This document shows, in pieces, positions 49,801-60,924 of a DNA stretch of 64,000 nt. Made by a program: the position numbers and the translations under genes. The DNA comes from Klebsiella sp. RIT-PI-d. GTDB lineage: Bacteria; Pseudomonadota; Gammaproteobacteria; Enterobacterales; Enterobacteriaceae. Position 1 is the stretch's first letter. Each line of letters starts with the position of its first letter. Under the pieces are notes generated by a model that had not been told where the DNA came from, ran no database searches, and was given only the letters and a program-made list of their open reading frames with translations. The stretch lies in the NCBI RefSeq assembly GCF_001187865.1, contig NZ_LGIT01000009.1, positions 558,001 to 622,000 of the forward strand. Direction: 5' to 3'.

Positions 49801-50914
49801 TAATCCTTCTCCGCTCACTGTCGTGCTGGGTAAAGATATTGCCGGCGATCCGGTAACCGCCGATTTAGCCAGGATGCCCCATCTGCTGGTAGCAGGGACC
49901 ACCGGATCGGGCAAATCCGTGGGGGTCAACGCCATGATCCTGAGTATGCTGTATAAAGCGCAGCCGGAGGATGTGAAGTTCATCATGATCGACCCGAAAA
50001 TGCTCGAGTTGTCGGTTTATGAAGGCATTCCACATCTGTTAACAGAAGTCGTTACCGATATGAAAGACGCCGCCAATGCTCTGCGCTGGAGCGTTAATGA
50101 AATGGAGCGTCGTTATAAGCTTATGTCGGCGCTGGGCGTGCGTAACCTTGCAGGTTATAACGAGAAGATTGCTGAAGCTGCGCGAATGGGCCGGCCGATC
50201 CCGGATCCTTACTGGAAGCCTGGAGACAGTATGGATGCGACGCATCCGGTGCTGAAAAAAGAGCCGTATATCGTTGTGCTGGTGGATGAATTCGCCGACC
50301 TGATGATGACGGTGGGCAAAAAAGTGGAAGAGCTGATCGCGCGTCTTGCCCAGAAAGCGCGAGCCGCAGGTATTCACCTGGTGCTGGCGACGCAGCGCCC
50401 TTCCGTGGATGTCATTACCGGTCTTATCAAAGCAAACATCCCGACGCGCATGGCCTTTACCGTATCAAGTAAAATTGACTCCCGAACCATCCTCGATCAG
50501 GGTGGCGCGGAATCGTTACTCGGTATGGGAGATATGCTCTACTCCGGGCCAAACTCAACCATTCCGATACGTGTGCACGGCGCATTTGTGCGTGATGAAG
50601 AAGTTCATGCCGTCGTTCAGGACTGGAAAGCTCGGGGACGTCCACAGTATGTCGATGGGATCACTTCCGACAGCGAAAGCGAAGGGAGCGGCAGCGGTCT
50701 GGAGAGCGGTGAAGAGCTGGATCCGTTATTTGACCAGGCGGTAAACTTTGTTATCGAGAAGCGTAAAGCGTCGATCTCGGGCGTTCAGCGGCAGTTCCGT
50801 ATTGGTTACAACCGCGCTGCACGTATCATTGAACAAATGGAAGCGCAGGGGATCGTCAGTGAGCAGGGGCATAATGGTAACCGCGAGGTGCTGGCTCCTC
50901 CGCCATTCGATTAA
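46859..50914 (+). CDS. ftsK: DNA translocase FtsK
   Basis: FtsK links septum formation to chromosome segregation: it localises to the divisome, pumps DNA toward KOPS-defined dif and activates XerCD. The protein has about 1351 residues (E. coli 1329). Four membrane helices lie within the first 185 residues. A long Pro/Gln linker follows, with two tandem-repeat arrays (near residues 415-528 and 768-831). The RecA-like motor has Walker A GTTGSGKS near 1013-1020 and Walker [13 protein letters not shown], and a winged-helix gamma domain ends at [14 protein letters not shown] at 46859 is taken as start, with GGAG 8 bp upstream, matching E. coli MSQEYTEDK. Confidence 0.95.
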   Translation: MSQEYTEDKDVKITRLSSSRRLLEAMLILCSLFAIWLMVAMLSFNPSDPSWSQTAWHEPIHNLGGVPGAWLADTLFFIFGIMAYTIPVIIIGGCWFAYRHRANEDYIDYFAVSLRLIGVLALILTSCGLAAINADDIWYFASGGVIGSLLSTTLQPLLHSSGGTIALLCIWAAGLTLFTGWSWVSIAEKLGSVILNILTFASNRTRRDDTWVEEEYEDYEEYEDESEDAQPDAPRESRRARILRGALARRKRVAEKFANPLGRKTDAALFSGKRMDDPEEITYSARGVTADPDDVLFSGHRATQAEEFDEYDPLLNGASVSEPVAAAAAATMATQAWAAPADPVIPQPQIQGAEPVISQPDATWQAVPPPHTNSVTQENRAPGQPTTPVDEWQSAAPEAPRYEVPQPWETPAQPGVAQPHYDPYAEQPPVAQPQYQPYAEQPPVTQSQYQPYAEQPPVAEPHYDPYAEQPPVTQPQYQPYAEQPPVTQPQYQPHAEQPPVAQPQYQPHAEQPPVPQPQYQPDAEQPPVVPESPAQEEVKTSRPPLYYFEEVEEKRAREREQLAAWYQPVPEPVEQPVTPSAVIDPAPVVAPVAASVHQATTAATVAAPVFNLATSGVRTQVKEGIGPQLPRPNRVRVPTRRELASYGIKLPSQRMAEERARQAEQHSDDESDAFEHEDELARQFADSQQQRYGSDPVQNEEEAAEEELARQFVASQQQRYASEQPEGANPFSLSDFDFSPTKALVDDGPGAPLFTPGPVDDPLPVSQPVQQPAASQPVYQQPQPVQQPVAPQPVYQQPQPVQQPAASQPVYQPPQPVQQPAAPQPVYQQPQQPVQPPQESLIHPLLMRNGDSRPLQKPTTLLPSLDLLTPPPSEVEPVDTFALEQMARLVEARLADFRIKADVVNYSPGPVITRFELNLAPGVKAARISNLSRDLARSLSSAAVRVVEVIPGKPYVGLELPNKKRQTVYLREVLDCAKFRGNPSPLTVVLGKDIAGDPVTADLARMPHLLVAGTTGSGKSVGVNAMILSMLYKAQPEDVKFIMIDPKMLELSVYEGIPHLLTEVVTDMKDAANALRWSVNEMERRYKLMSALGVRNLAGYNEKIAEAARMGRPIPDPYWKPGDSMDATHPVLKKEPYIVVLVDEFADLMMTVGKKVEELIARLAQKARAAGIHLVLATQRPSVDVITGLIKANIPTRMAFTVSSKIDSRTILDQGGAESLLGMGDMLYSGPNSTIPIRVHGAFVRDEEVHAVVQDWKARGRPQYVDGITSDSESEGSGSGLESGEELDPLFDQAVNFVIEKRKASISGVQRQFRIGYNRAARIIEQMEAQGIVSEQGHNGNREVLAPPPFD
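48101..48442 (+). repeat. FtsK linker repeat array 1 (42-bp unit, about 8 copies)
   Basis: The 14-residue unit [14 protein letters not shown], with variants at several positions (A/T/P, Q/H, Q/D, Y/H/D), repeats about eight times in frame. Codon use is nearly uniform (CCG, CAG), so the DNA is itself repetitive and likely to vary in copy number. No such regular array is in the K-12 protein as I recall it. Confidence 0.9.
49160..49351 (+). repeat. FtsK linker repeat array 2 (48-bp unit, 4 copies)
   Basis: The 16-residue unit [16 protein letters not shown], with small variations (A/V, S/P, Q/P), repeats four times in the linker just before the motor domain. E. coli FtsK has a comparable [12 protein letters not shown] array here. 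Confidence 0.9.
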
Positions 50915-50921
50915 TTGTAAA

Positions 50922-50967
50922 GCCAGGTAAGCAAGTCAAAATTCAGTATTTTCTTCTGTTACCTGGC
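50922..50967 (+). repeat. Inverted repeat after ftsK
   Basis: GCCAGGTAA (50922-50930) and TTACCTGGC (50959-50967) are perfect 9-bp arms with a 28-nt loop, just past the ftsK stop and before lolA. It has a short A/T loop and no T run on the plus strand. It may protect the ftsK mRNA or mark the lolA promoter. Confidence 0.5.
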
Positions 50968-51038
50968 AAAAATGACGCCTAGAGTAGATAACAAAGAGGA
51001 CTCCCGTAGTGGGAAGACGCATTTGAGGAATAACAACA

Positions 51039-51653
51039 ATGAAAAAGATGGCTATCACCTGTGCATTACTTTCAGGCTTCGTGGTTAGCAGCGTTTGGGC
51101 TGATGCGGCGGGCGATCTTAAAACACGTCTGGACAAAGTCAGCAGCTTTCACGCCAGCTTCACACAAAAAGTGACGGATGGTAGCGGTGCCGCTGTACAG
51201 GAAGGTCAGGGCGATTTGTGGGTTAAGCGTCCTAATCTTTTTAACTGGCACATGACGCAGCCAGATGAAAGCACGCTGGTTTCTGACGGTAAAAACCTGT
51301 GGTTCTACAATCCGTTTGTTGAACAGGTAAGCGTTAATCTGTTAAAAGATGCCACAGGCAATACGCCGTTTATGCTAATTGCCCGTAACCAGACCAGCGA
51401 CTGGCAGCAGTATAATATCAAGCAAAACGGCGACGACTTTATCCTGACGCCGAAAGGCAGCAGCGGCAATTTGAAGCAATTTACCATTAACGTCGGTCGT
51501 GACGGCACGATTCATCAGTTTAGTGCAGTCGAACAGGACGATCAGCGCAGCAGTTATCAGTTGAAGTCCCAGCAAAACGGTGCAGTCGATCCGGCTAAAT
51601 TTACTTTTACCCCGCCGCAGGGCGTAACGGTAGACGATCAACGTAGCAAGTAG
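51039..51653 (+). CDS. lolA: Outer-membrane lipoprotein carrier protein LolA
   Basis: LolA is the periplasmic chaperone that carries lipoproteins from LolCDE to LolB. The 204-residue precursor has a signal peptide of about 21 residues ending VSSVWA before [20 protein letters not shown]. The hydrophobic-pocket residues in [20 protein letters not shown] are conserved. rarA starts 9 bp downstream; the two form a lolA-rarA unit after ftsK. Confidence 0.97.
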   Translation: MKKMAITCALLSGFVVSSVWADAAGDLKTRLDKVSSFHASFTQKVTDGSGAAVQEGQGDLWVKRPNLFNWHMTQPDESTLVSDGKNLWFYNPFVEQVSVNLLKDATGNTPFMLIARNQTSDWQQYNIKQNGDDFILTPKGSSGNLKQFTINVGRDGTIHQFSAVEQDDQRSSYQLKSQQNGAVDPAKFTFTPPQGVTVDDQRSK

Positions 51654-51661
51654 GGGCGTGC

Positions 51662-53005
51662 GTGAGCAACTTGTCGCTCGACTTTTCTGACAATGAATTT
51701 CAACCTCTGGCCGCGCGTATGCGGCCAGAAAACTTAGCACAGTATATCGGCCAGCAGCACTTGCTGGCCGCCGGTAAACCGTTGCCGCGCGCCATTGAGG
51801 CGGGGCATCTGCACTCAATGATCCTCTGGGGGCCGCCCGGCACCGGAAAAACCACTCTGGCCGAAGTCATTGCCCGTTATGCCAGCGCTGATGTTGAACG
51901 CATCTCTGCGGTTACCTCCGGTATTAAAGAGATCCGCGAGGCGATTGAGCGTGCGCGTCAAAATCGTCAGGCAGGACGCCGTACCATTCTGTTTGTTGAT
52001 GAAGTACACCGCTTTAATAAAAGCCAGCAGGATGCGTTTTTACCGCATATCGAAGATGGAACCATCACCTTTATTGGTGCGACAACAGAGAATCCCTCTT
52101 TTGAACTGAATTCCGCGCTGCTCTCCCGCGCGCGCGTCTACTTATTAAAATCGCTCACCACTGATGATATTGAGCAGGTGCTTGATCAGGCCATGAGCGA
52201 TAGCGTTCGCGGCTATGGCGATAAAGATATCGTACTGCCGGATGAAACCCGACTGGCGATTGCTGAGCTGGTTAATGGTGATGCCCGCCGGGCGCTTAAC
52301 ACGCTTGAAATGATGGCCGATATGGCAGAAGCCGCCGAAACCGGCAGGCGCGTATTATTACCTGCGCTGCTGACTGAAATTGCCGGTGAACGCAGCGCCC
52401 GTTTTGATAATAAAGGCGATCGTTTTTACGATCTTATCTCGGCCCTGCATAAATCGGTACGCGGCAGCGCGCCGGATGCAGCACTGTACTGGTATGCGCG
52501 CATTATTACCGCCGGCGGCGATCCACTGTATGTGGCCCGGCGCTGCCTGGCAATTGCGTCTGAAGATATTGGTAATGCCGATCCGCGTGCAATGCAGGTA
52601 GCGATTTCGGCATGGGATTGTTTTACCCGCGTGGGTCCCGCAGAGGGCGAACGAGCGATTGCCCAGGCAATTGTCTATCTGGCCTGCGCGCCGAAAAGTA
52701 ACGCGGTATATGCTGCCTTTAAAGCGGCGATGGCCGATGCCCGTGAGCGCCCGGATTACGATGTGCCGGACCACTTGCGTAATGCGCCGACGAAGCTGAT
52801 GAAAGAAATGGGCTACGGTGAGCAGTATCGTTATGCGCATAATGAGCCTAACGCCTATGCTGCCGGCGAGCAGTACTTTCCGCAAGAAATGGCGCAAACG
52901 CGCTATTATCAACCAACCAGCCGCGGGCTTGAGGGCAAGATCGGCGAAAAGCTCGCCTGGCTTGCTGAACAGGATCAAAATAGCCCCACAAAACGCTACC
53001 GCTAA
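51662..53005 (+). CDS. rarA: Replication-associated recombination protein RarA (MgsA)
   Basis: This AAA+ protein related to clamp loaders acts at stalled forks and binds SSB. It has 447 residues with Walker [10 protein letters not shown], Walker [12 protein letters not shown], sensor 1 [12 protein letters not shown] and a C-terminal tetramerisation domain. It starts with GTG ([13 protein letters not shown]), as in E. coli. It precedes serS; a hairpin between them may end the transcript. Confidence 0.96.
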   Translation: MSNLSLDFSDNEFQPLAARMRPENLAQYIGQQHLLAAGKPLPRAIEAGHLHSMILWGPPGTGKTTLAEVIARYASADVERISAVTSGIKEIREAIERARQNRQAGRRTILFVDEVHRFNKSQQDAFLPHIEDGTITFIGATTENPSFELNSALLSRARVYLLKSLTTDDIEQVLDQAMSDSVRGYGDKDIVLPDETRLAIAELVNGDARRALNTLEMMADMAEAAETGRRVLLPALLTEIAGERSARFDNKGDRFYDLISALHKSVRGSAPDAALYWYARIITAGGDPLYVARRCLAIASEDIGNADPRAMQVAISAWDCFTRVGPAEGERAIAQAIVYLACAPKSNAVYAAFKAAMADARERPDYDVPDHLRNAPTKLMKEMGYGEQYRYAHNEPNAYAAGEQYFPQEMAQTRYYQPTSRGLEGKIGEKLAWLAEQDQNSPTKRYR

Positions 53006-54391
<1,386 letters not shown>

Positions 54392-54409
54392 TACCCTGGT
54401 TTTCTTTAT

Positions 54410-54433
54410 AAAGCGCCTGCGGGCGCTTTTTTT
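54410..54433 (+). terminator. serS terminator
   Basis: AAAGCGCC/GGCGCTTT stem of 8 bp with a TGCG tetraloop and seven Ts in all at the 3' side. It begins 19 bp after the serS stop. Confidence 0.93.
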
Positions 54434-54475
54434 ATGCCTGCTTTGATACCGGACAATAACCTCTACCTCATAAGG

Positions 54476-54509
54476 GTTAATATGACTTTCGTTCGAAAGT
54501 AGCATTAAC
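54476..54509. promoter_or_regulatory. 34-bp imperfect palindrome upstream of dmsA
   Basis: The element reads GTTAAT-N3-ACTTTCG-TT-CGAAAGT-N3-ATTAAC: two 16-bp arms, 13 positions matching, around a 2-bp centre. It lies 86-119 bp before the dmsA start and after the serS terminator. It has no T run, so it looks like a protein-binding operator rather than a terminator. I do not recognise the regulator, and it does not fit the FNR consensus. Confidence 0.6.
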
Positions 54510-54594
54510 TGCTGCCATTTTGAATTATCGATATATAAGTATCTATATAGCGGTTTTTTGCTTTAGATATGACGAGTAAACAAAGTGAGCAATT

Positions 54595-57039
54595 ATGAAA
54601 ACGACCCTGCCTGAGGTTATGCTATCGACAGAAGTGAGCCGTCGTAAGCTAATGAAAACGACAGCCATCGGTGGTCTGGCAATGGCCAGTAGCGCCTTTA
54701 CGCTGCCCTTTACCCGTATCGCTCATGCAGCTGATACCATCCCCGCGTCCAGACCGGCTGAAAAAATCATCTGGAGCGCCTGTACAGTGAACTGCGGTAG
54801 CCGCTGTCCACTACGTATGCATGTCGTTGACGGTGAAATAAAGTACGTCGAAACGGATAATACCGGTAACGATAATTTTGATGAACTGCATCAGGTCCGC
54901 GCTTGCCTGCGCGGACGCTCTATGCGCCGTCGCGTCTACAACCCTGACCGCCTGAAATATCCGATGAAACGCGTGGGTAAACGCGGAGAAGGAAAGTTCG
55001 AGCAAATTAGCTGGGATGAAGCCTACGATATCATTACCAAAAACATGCAGCGTCTGATTAAAGATTATGGCAATGAGTCTATCTATCTGAATTACGGAAC
55101 CGGCACGCTGGGCGGTACGCTCACCCGCTCATGGCCGCCCGGCAAAACGCTGATTGCACGTTTGATGAACTGCTGTGGCGGCTACCTCAACCATTACGGT
55201 GACTACTCTTCTGCGCAAATCGCTGCCGGACTCAATTATACCTGGGGCGGTTGGGCAGATGGTAATAGCCCCTCCGACATTGAAAACAGTAAGCTGGTGG
55301 TTTTGTTTGGTAATAACCCTGGCGAAACGCGGATGAGCGGCGGTGGGGTGACGTATTATCTTGAGCAGGCCCGGCAGAAATCAAATGCGCGGATGATCAT
55401 TATCGATCCTCGTTATACTGATACGGGCGCAGGGCGTGAAGATGAATGGATACCGATCCGTCCGGGGACCGATGCCGCGCTGGTAAGCGCGCTGGCCTGG
55501 GTTATGATCACAGAAGATCTGGTCGACCAACCGTTCCTCGATAAATACTGCGTAGGCTACGACGAAAAAACCCTGCCAGCCGACGCGCCAAAAAATGGCC
55601 ACTATAAAGCCTATATTCTCGGTCAGGGTAACGACGGTATCGCCAAAACACCCCTATGGGCGTCGCAGATCACCGGCATTCCCGCCGGGCGCATCGTTAA
55701 ACTGGCGCGGGAAATAGGTAGCGCGAAACCGGCCTATATTTCTCAGGGATGGGGCCCGCAGCGTCATGCTAACGGTGAAATCACCACTCGCGCTATCTCT
55801 ATGCTGGCAATCCTGACCGGCAATGTGGGTATTAACGGCGGTAACAGCGGCGCCCGCGAAGGGTCTTACTCTATACCGTTCGAGCGTATGCCCACCCTGG
55901 AAAACCCGGTTGAAACCAGCATTTCCATGTTTATGTGGACCGATGCAATTGAACGTGGCCCAGAGATGACTGCCCTGCGCGATGGTGTTCGTGGTAAAGA
56001 CAAACTGGACGTGCCGATTAAAATGATCTGGAACTATGCCGGGAATTGCCTCATTAACCAGCATTCAGAGATCAACCGGACTCACGAGATTTTGCAGGAC
56101 GATAAAAAGTGCGAAATGATTGTCGTCATTGACTGTCATATGACCTCTTCTGCGAAGTATGCCGATATCCTGCTGCCAGACTGCACGGCCTCTGAACAGA
56201 TGGATTTTGCGCTGGATGCCTCCTGCGGGAACATGTCTTACGTTATTTTTGCTGACCAGGCAATCAAACCGCGTTTCGAATGTAAAACCATCTATCAGAT
56301 GACCAGCGATCTGGCGAAACGTCTGGGCGTAGAGCAACAGTTTACGGAGGGGCGTACTCAGGAGCAGTGGATGCGTCATTTGTACGAAAAATCGCGTCAG
56401 GCCATGCCTGAGCTGCCAACGTTTGAGGTATTCCGCCAGCAGGGAATATTTAAACAGCGCGATCCCGCAGGCCATCATGTCGCTTATCGCGAATTCCGTC
56501 AGGATCCGCAGGCCAATCCACTCACCACGCCTTCAGGCAAAATCGAGATTTATTCACAGGCGCTTGCCGACATTGCCGACAGTTGGGAACTGCCCGCTGG
56601 CGATGTCATCGATCCACTGCCTGTCTACACGCCGGGATTCGAGAACTACGACGATCCGCTTACCCATAAATATCCGCTGCAGCTGACTGGCTTCCATTAT
56701 AAAGCACGCGTCCATTCTACCTATGGCAACGTGGATGTCCTGAAAGCTGCCTGTCGCCAGGAGATGTGGATCAACCCGTTAGATGCGCAGAAACGCGGCA
56801 TTGTTAACGGTGACAGAATACGCATCTTTAACGATCGCGGTGAAGCCCACATTGAGGCGAAAGTGACCCCGCGCATGATGCCCGGCGTGGTGGCATTAGG
56901 TGAGGGAGCCTGGTACAACCCGGATGCGAAACGCGTGGATCAGAACGGCTGTATTAATGTGCTGACAACCCAGCGTCCTTCGCCTTTGGCTAAAGGCAAT
57001 CCATCACATACCAACCTCGTCCAGGTTGAAAAAGCATAA
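54595..57039 (+). CDS. dmsA: Anaerobic dimethyl sulfoxide reductase chain A
   Basis: DmsA is the molybdopterin catalytic subunit of DMSO/N-oxide reductase used for anaerobic respiration. The 814-residue precursor has a twin-arginine signal (SRRKLMK at residues 15-21, cleaved near residue 45). The 4Fe-4S cysteines are C63, C67, C71 and C104, and the molybdenum-ligand serine is in HYGDYSSAQIA. It is exported folded by Tat and anchored on the periplasmic side by DmsC. It heads dmsABC. No clear FNR box was found upstream. Confidence 0.97.
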   Translation: MKTTLPEVMLSTEVSRRKLMKTTAIGGLAMASSAFTLPFTRIAHAADTIPASRPAEKIIWSACTVNCGSRCPLRMHVVDGEIKYVETDNTGNDNFDELHQVRACLRGRSMRRRVYNPDRLKYPMKRVGKRGEGKFEQISWDEAYDIITKNMQRLIKDYGNESIYLNYGTGTLGGTLTRSWPPGKTLIARLMNCCGGYLNHYGDYSSAQIAAGLNYTWGGWADGNSPSDIENSKLVVLFGNNPGETRMSGGGVTYYLEQARQKSNARMIIIDPRYTDTGAGREDEWIPIRPGTDAALVSALAWVMITEDLVDQPFLDKYCVGYDEKTLPADAPKNGHYKAYILGQGNDGIAKTPLWASQITGIPAGRIVKLAREIGSAKPAYISQGWGPQRHANGEITTRAISMLAILTGNVGINGGNSGAREGSYSIPFERMPTLENPVETSISMFMWTDAIERGPEMTALRDGVRGKDKLDVPIKMIWNYAGNCLINQHSEINRTHEILQDDKKCEMIVVIDCHMTSSAKYADILLPDCTASEQMDFALDASCGNMSYVIFADQAIKPRFECKTIYQMTSDLAKRLGVEQQFTEGRTQEQWMRHLYEKSRQAMPELPTFEVFRQQGIFKQRDPAGHHVAYREFRQDPQANPLTTPSGKIEIYSQALADIADSWELPAGDVIDPLPVYTPGFENYDDPLTHKYPLQLTGFHYKARVHSTYGNVDVLKAACRQEMWINPLDAQKRGIVNGDRIRIFNDRGEAHIEAKVTPRMMPGVVALGEGAWYNPDAKRVDQNGCINVLTTQRPSPLAKGNPSHTNLVQVEKA

Positions 57040-57049
57040 GGAGTAGCCA

Positions 57050-57667
57050 ATGACGACCCAGTATGGATTTTTTGTGGATTCCAGCCGCTGTACCGGCTGC
57101 AAAACCTGCGAACTGGCCTGCAAAGATTTTAAAGATTTAACCCCGGATGTTAGCTTTCGTCGCGTCTACGAATACGCCGGTGGCGACTGGCAGGAGGACA
57201 ATGGCGTCTGGCAACAAAATGTCTTTGCCTATTATCTGTCGATTTCCTGTAACCATTGCGCGGATCCGGCCTGCACCAAAGTATGTCCAAGTGGTGCAAT
57301 GCATAAACGTGATGATGGCTTTGTCGTGGTCAATGAAGACGTCTGTATCGGCTGTCGCTACTGCCACATGGCGTGTCCTTACGGCGCACCGCAGTATAAC
57401 GCGGCAAAAGGGCATATGACCAAATGCGATGGTTGCCATGACCGCGTGGCCGAAGGGAAAAAACCTATTTGCGTTGAGTCCTGTCCACTACGTGCGCTGG
57501 ACTTCGGTCCTGTCGACGAATTGCGTCAAAAACATGGCTCTCTGGCAGCCGTTGCACCGCTGCCGGCCGCGCATTTCACGAAGCCTGGTCTCGTGATTAA
57601 ACCTAATGCTAATAGCCGTCCCTGTGGAGATACCACCGGTTATCTGGCTAATCCGAAGGAGGTGTAA
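57050..57667 (+). CDS. dmsB: Anaerobic dimethyl sulfoxide reductase chain B
   Basis: This 205-residue electron-transfer subunit carries four 4Fe-4S clusters passing electrons from DmsC to DmsA. The four cysteine groups are seen in CTGCKTCELACKDF, CNHCADPACTKVCPSG, CIGCRYCHMACPYG and CDGCHDRVAEGKKPICVESC. It begins 10 bp after dmsA, with AGGAG before the ATG. It lacks its own signal peptide and is exported with DmsA. Confidence 0.97.
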   Translation: MTTQYGFFVDSSRCTGCKTCELACKDFKDLTPDVSFRRVYEYAGGDWQEDNGVWQQNVFAYYLSISCNHCADPACTKVCPSGAMHKRDDGFVVVNEDVCIGCRYCHMACPYGAPQYNAAKGHMTKCDGCHDRVAEGKKPICVESCPLRALDFGPVDELRQKHGSLAAVAPLPAAHFTKPGLVIKPNANSRPCGDTTGYLANPKEV

Positions 57668-57668
57668 A

Positions 57669-58532
57669 ATGGGAAACGGATGGCATGAATGGCCGTTAAT
57701 GATCTTCACCGTCTTCGGACAGTGCGTGGCAGGGGGTTTTATTGTTCTGGCACTGGCGCTAATGAAAGGCGATCTGCGCCCGGATACGCAGCAGCGCATT
57801 ATCAACAGTATGTTTGGGCTATGGGTATTAATGGGGATAGCGTTTATAGCCTCAACAATCCATCTTGGCTCGCCGATGCGCGCGTTTAATTCCTTAAATC
57901 GCGTGGGCGCATCCGCACTAAGTAATGAAATCGCCAGCGGCTCACTGTTTTTTGTGATTGGTGGTATTGGCTGGCTACTCGCGGCCATGAAAAAAATGCC
58001 TTCAGCGCTGCGTATGCTGTGGCTTATCGTTACCATGGTCCTGGGCGTGATTTTTGTCTGGATGATGGTCCGTGTTTATAACAGTATTGATACGGTGCCC
58101 ACCTGGCACACCGTATGGACGCCACTCAGTTTCTTCCTGACCCTGTTTATCGGCGGACCATTACTCGGGTATTTGCTGCTGAGCATTGCAGGCGTCAGCG
58201 CACGTGCTTTACGAATATTACCCGCAATCTCACTACTGGCGTTTATCGTAAGCCTGGTGACAAGCTTAATGCAGGGGACGGAACTGGCGACGATCCACAG
58301 TTCGGTACAGCAGGCATCAATGCTGGTGCCGGATTACAGCGCGCTAATGGCATGGCGTGCGCTGGTAATTGTTCTGGCGCTGCTCTTCTGGATCCTGCCG
58401 CAGCTCCGTGGAAAACGGCCTGCGGTATCACTACTGGCTCTCGCTTTTATGCTGGTGCTGGCCGGTGAACTTATTGGCCGCGGTATATTTTATGGCCTGC
58501 ATATGACAACGGGTATGGCTATCGCCGGGTAA
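57669..58532 (+). CDS. dmsC: Anaerobic dimethyl sulfoxide reductase membrane anchor DmsC
   Basis: This 287-residue integral membrane protein has about eight helices; it anchors DmsAB and oxidises menaquinol. The ATG at 57669 (MGNGWHEWPLMIFTVFGQCV) is one base after the dmsB stop and fits E. coli DmsC; the frame is open farther upstream inside dmsB but is not used. It is the last gene of dmsABC. Confidence 0.96.
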   Translation: MGNGWHEWPLMIFTVFGQCVAGGFIVLALALMKGDLRPDTQQRIINSMFGLWVLMGIAFIASTIHLGSPMRAFNSLNRVGASALSNEIASGSLFFVIGGIGWLLAAMKKMPSALRMLWLIVTMVLGVIFVWMMVRVYNSIDTVPTWHTVWTPLSFFLTLFIGGPLLGYLLLSIAGVSARALRILPAISLLAFIVSLVTSLMQGTELATIHSSVQQASMLVPDYSALMAWRALVIVLALLFWILPQLRGKRPAVSLLALAFMLVLAGELIGRGIFYGLHMTTGMAIAG

Positions 58533-58546
58533 GCGGGTTATCAAAC

Positions 58547-58587
58547 GGCGTACAGTCAGAGATCGGCTCTGATTTTACGCCATTTTT
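58547..58587 (+). terminator. Probable dmsC terminator
   Basis: A two-part hairpin (outer GGCGTA/TACGCC, inner CAGAG/CTCTG with a 5-nt loop) starts 15 bp after dmsC. It is followed by ATTTTT. Internal mismatches make it less stable than a standard terminator. The rest of the 274-bp gap to ycaD is A/T-rich and shows nothing else. Confidence 0.6.
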
Positions 58588-58806
58588 GATCATGAAATTT
58601 TTCAACTGACTTACTAGCCGTGATTTTGTTTTTATCCTTTTAAATCAATAAACTATTTATAATTCCTGCATTCCGTCTTTCGTTCTGGATAAGCAATTTC
58701 AATCGTTCAAAAACAATGTGTGCTATGGCTGAAAAACGCTAATTGACTTTGTTTATAGCGGTGGCATGATGCGCTCGAAATCTGAACTTCCTCACGGTTA
58801 TTATCC

Positions 58807-59955
58807 ATGTCCACCTATACCCGTCCGGTGCAGTTACTGCTCTGTGGCTTACTGTTGTTGACCCTGGCGATCGCGGTGTTAAATACGCTCGTCCCGCTCT
58901 GGCTCGCCCATGAAAACCTGCCTACCTGGCAAGTTGGAATGGTTGGCTCGTCTTATTTTACCGGCAATCTTATCGGGACGTTGCTGGCCGGGCATGTTAT
59001 CAAACGTCTTGGGTTTAACCGCAGCTATTATATAGCATCGTTAATTTTTGCCGTGGGCTGTATTGGTCTCGGGATGATGGTGGGGTTCTGGAGCTGGTTA
59101 AGCTGGCGTTTTATTGCCGGTATTGGCTGTGCGATGATCTGGGTAGTGGTGGAAAGTGCACTGATGTGCAGCGGCAATTCGGGTAATCGTGGCCGTCTGC
59201 TGGCGGCCTATATGACGGTTTATTACGTCGGTACCGTGCTGGCACAGCTGCTGGTCAGCAAGTTGCCAACCGATCTGATGAGTGTTCTGCCGTGGGTAAC
59301 GGCGGTCGTCCTGGCTGGCGTACTGCCGGTGCTATTTACGCGTATCGTGAATCAGCACAGCGAGCAGCAGGAACATGCGCGTATCTGGCCAATGCTGCGT
59401 CTGCGTCAGGCGCGTCTGGGAGTTAACGGCTGCATTATTTCAGGGATCGTGCTCGGGTCGCTGTACGGTCTGATGCCGCTTTATCTTAATCACCAGGGCG
59501 TAAGCGATTCCGGAATCGGTTTCTGGATGGCGGTGCTGGTCAGCGCAGGTATTCTGGGACAGTGGCCGATTGGCCGTCTTGCCGATCGCTACGGCCGCTT
59601 ACTGGTCCTGAGAGTGCAGGTCTTTGTGGTGATCCTCGGCTGCCTGGCGATGCTCAGTCACGCGGCAATGGCACCGGCACTGTTTGTTCTGGGTGCCGCA
59701 GGCTTTACGCTCTATCCGGTCGCGATGGCATGGGCCTGTGAGAAAGTCGGACAGCATCAGCTGGTAGCGATGAACCAGGCGCTGCTGCTGAGTTACACCA
59801 TCGGGAGTTTACTCGGGCCGTCGTTAACCGCGATGCTAATGCAAAACTATACCGACAACCTGCTGTTTATCATGATTGCCAGCGTATCGTTTATCTATCT
59901 ATTGATGCTGCTGCGCAAAGCAGGTCATCATCCTACGCCTGTGGCCCACGTCTAG
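58807..59955 (+). CDS. ycaD: MFS transporter YcaD
   Basis: This 382-residue protein has 12 predicted membrane segments of the major facilitator superfamily, same length as E. coli YcaD. Its substrate is unknown. Recognisable parts are [22 protein letters not shown], a central [20 protein letters not shown], and GRLADRYGR. It is convergent with pflA. ycaC upstream and the ycaMNK genes downstream, present in K-12, are absent here. Confidence 0.94.
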   Translation: MSTYTRPVQLLLCGLLLLTLAIAVLNTLVPLWLAHENLPTWQVGMVGSSYFTGNLIGTLLAGHVIKRLGFNRSYYIASLIFAVGCIGLGMMVGFWSWLSWRFIAGIGCAMIWVVVESALMCSGNSGNRGRLLAAYMTVYYVGTVLAQLLVSKLPTDLMSVLPWVTAVVLAGVLPVLFTRIVNQHSEQQEHARIWPMLRLRQARLGVNGCIISGIVLGSLYGLMPLYLNHQGVSDSGIGFWMAVLVSAGILGQWPIGRLADRYGRLLVLRVQVFVVILGCLAMLSHAAMAPALFVLGAAGFTLYPVAMAWACEKVGQHQLVAMNQALLLSYTIGSLLGPSLTAMLMQNYTDNLLFIMIASVSFIYLLMLLRKAGHHPTPVAHV

Positions 59956-59994
59956 AAAAATGCCCTGTCGGGAGATCCGGCAGGGCATTTTTTT
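59956..59994. terminator. Bidirectional terminator between ycaD and pflA
   Basis: A 7-bp stem TGCCCTG/CAGGGCA extended by A/T pairs, with five As on the left and seven Ts on the right, lies between the converging genes and can serve both. Confidence 0.9.
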
Positions 59995-60733
59995 AATACA
60001 TGACTTTATGACCGTACTGCTCCAGAATGCCTTTTATGCGTTCCATGGTCTCTTTTTTCGGCGGATGTATGCCGTCGAGCTTATACTCTTCACCCATTGC
60101 TACCCACTTATGTTTGCCCAGCTCGTGGTAAGGCAACATTTCAATTTTCTCTACGTTGCCCATATCGCGGGTAAACTCGCCTAAACGGTGTGCAGAATCA
60201 TCATCGTCTGACCAGCCGGGTACAACGACATAACGTATCCATACTTTAATGTCTTTGTTAGCAAGATATTTGCCGAACTCAAGCGTACGGTGATTAGAAA
60301 CGCCGACCAGATTCTGGTGGATCTCATCGTTCATTTGCTTAAGATCCAGCATCACTAAATCTGTCACTTCCAGCAATTCATCAATCACCGGATCGTAGCG
60401 GCGTACAAAGCCGTTAGTATCAAGACAAGTATGAATACCTTCTTTTTTGCAGGCGCGGAACCAGTCACGCACAAATTCAGCCTGCAAAATAGCTTCGCCA
60501 CCGGAAGCGGTTACGCCACCGCCGGAAGCATTCATAAAGTGGCGATACGTCACCACTTCTTTCATCAATTCTTCTACGGTGATTTCTTTGCCGCCGTGCG
60601 TATCCCATGTATCACGATTGTGGCAATACATGCAGCGCATCAGGCAGCCCTGAAAAAAGGTAATAAAGCGAATGCCCGGGCCATCTACGGTGCCACAGGA
60701 TTCAAAGGAGTGAATGCGACCAATTACTGACAT
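59993..60733 (-). CDS. pflA: Pyruvate formate-lyase 1 activating enzyme PflA
   Basis: This radical-SAM enzyme makes the glycyl radical on PflB. It has 246 residues; the cluster cysteines C30, C34 and C37 are in [16 protein letters not shown]. The GGG-type SAM segment [14 protein letters not shown] follows. The start at 60733 ([20 protein letters not shown]) matches the homologue; a 22-codon extension is rejected. It follows pflB after a 191-bp gap with a terminator. Confidence 0.96.
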   Translation of the reverse strand: MSVIGRIHSFESCGTVDGPGIRFITFFQGCLMRCMYCHNRDTWDTHGGKEITVEELMKEVVTYRHFMNASGGGVTASGGEAILQAEFVRDWFRACKKEGIHTCLDTNGFVRRYDPVIDELLEVTDLVMLDLKQMNDEIHQNLVGVSNHRTLEFGKYLANKDIKVWIRYVVVPGWSDDDDSAHRLGEFTRDMGNVEKIEMLPYHELGKHKWVAMGEEYKLDGIHPPKKETMERIKGILEQYGHKVMY

Positions 60734-60858
60734 TGCGGTGGTTTCTCCAGCTTTGGCCTTCATGGCCTGTGAGTGCACAACTCGCTGAGGTTGTGTCAAA
60801 TCTGTTTTGGCAGTTGTCCATAAGTATAGATAACGGGCAAACCAGACTGCGGGTGTTA

Positions 60859-60886
60859 AAAAGGCCCCACTGACGTGGAGCCTTTA
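60859..60886 (-). terminator. pflB terminator
   Basis: On the minus strand an 11-bp stem AAAGGCTCCAC/GTGGGGCCTTT with a GTCA loop and a run of five Ts follows the pflB stop by 38 bp. In E. coli part of the transcription reads on into pflA. Confidence 0.88.
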
Positions 60887-60924
60887 TTTTACGCTTTTTT
60901 AATCGCGATTTCAGTCAAAACACA

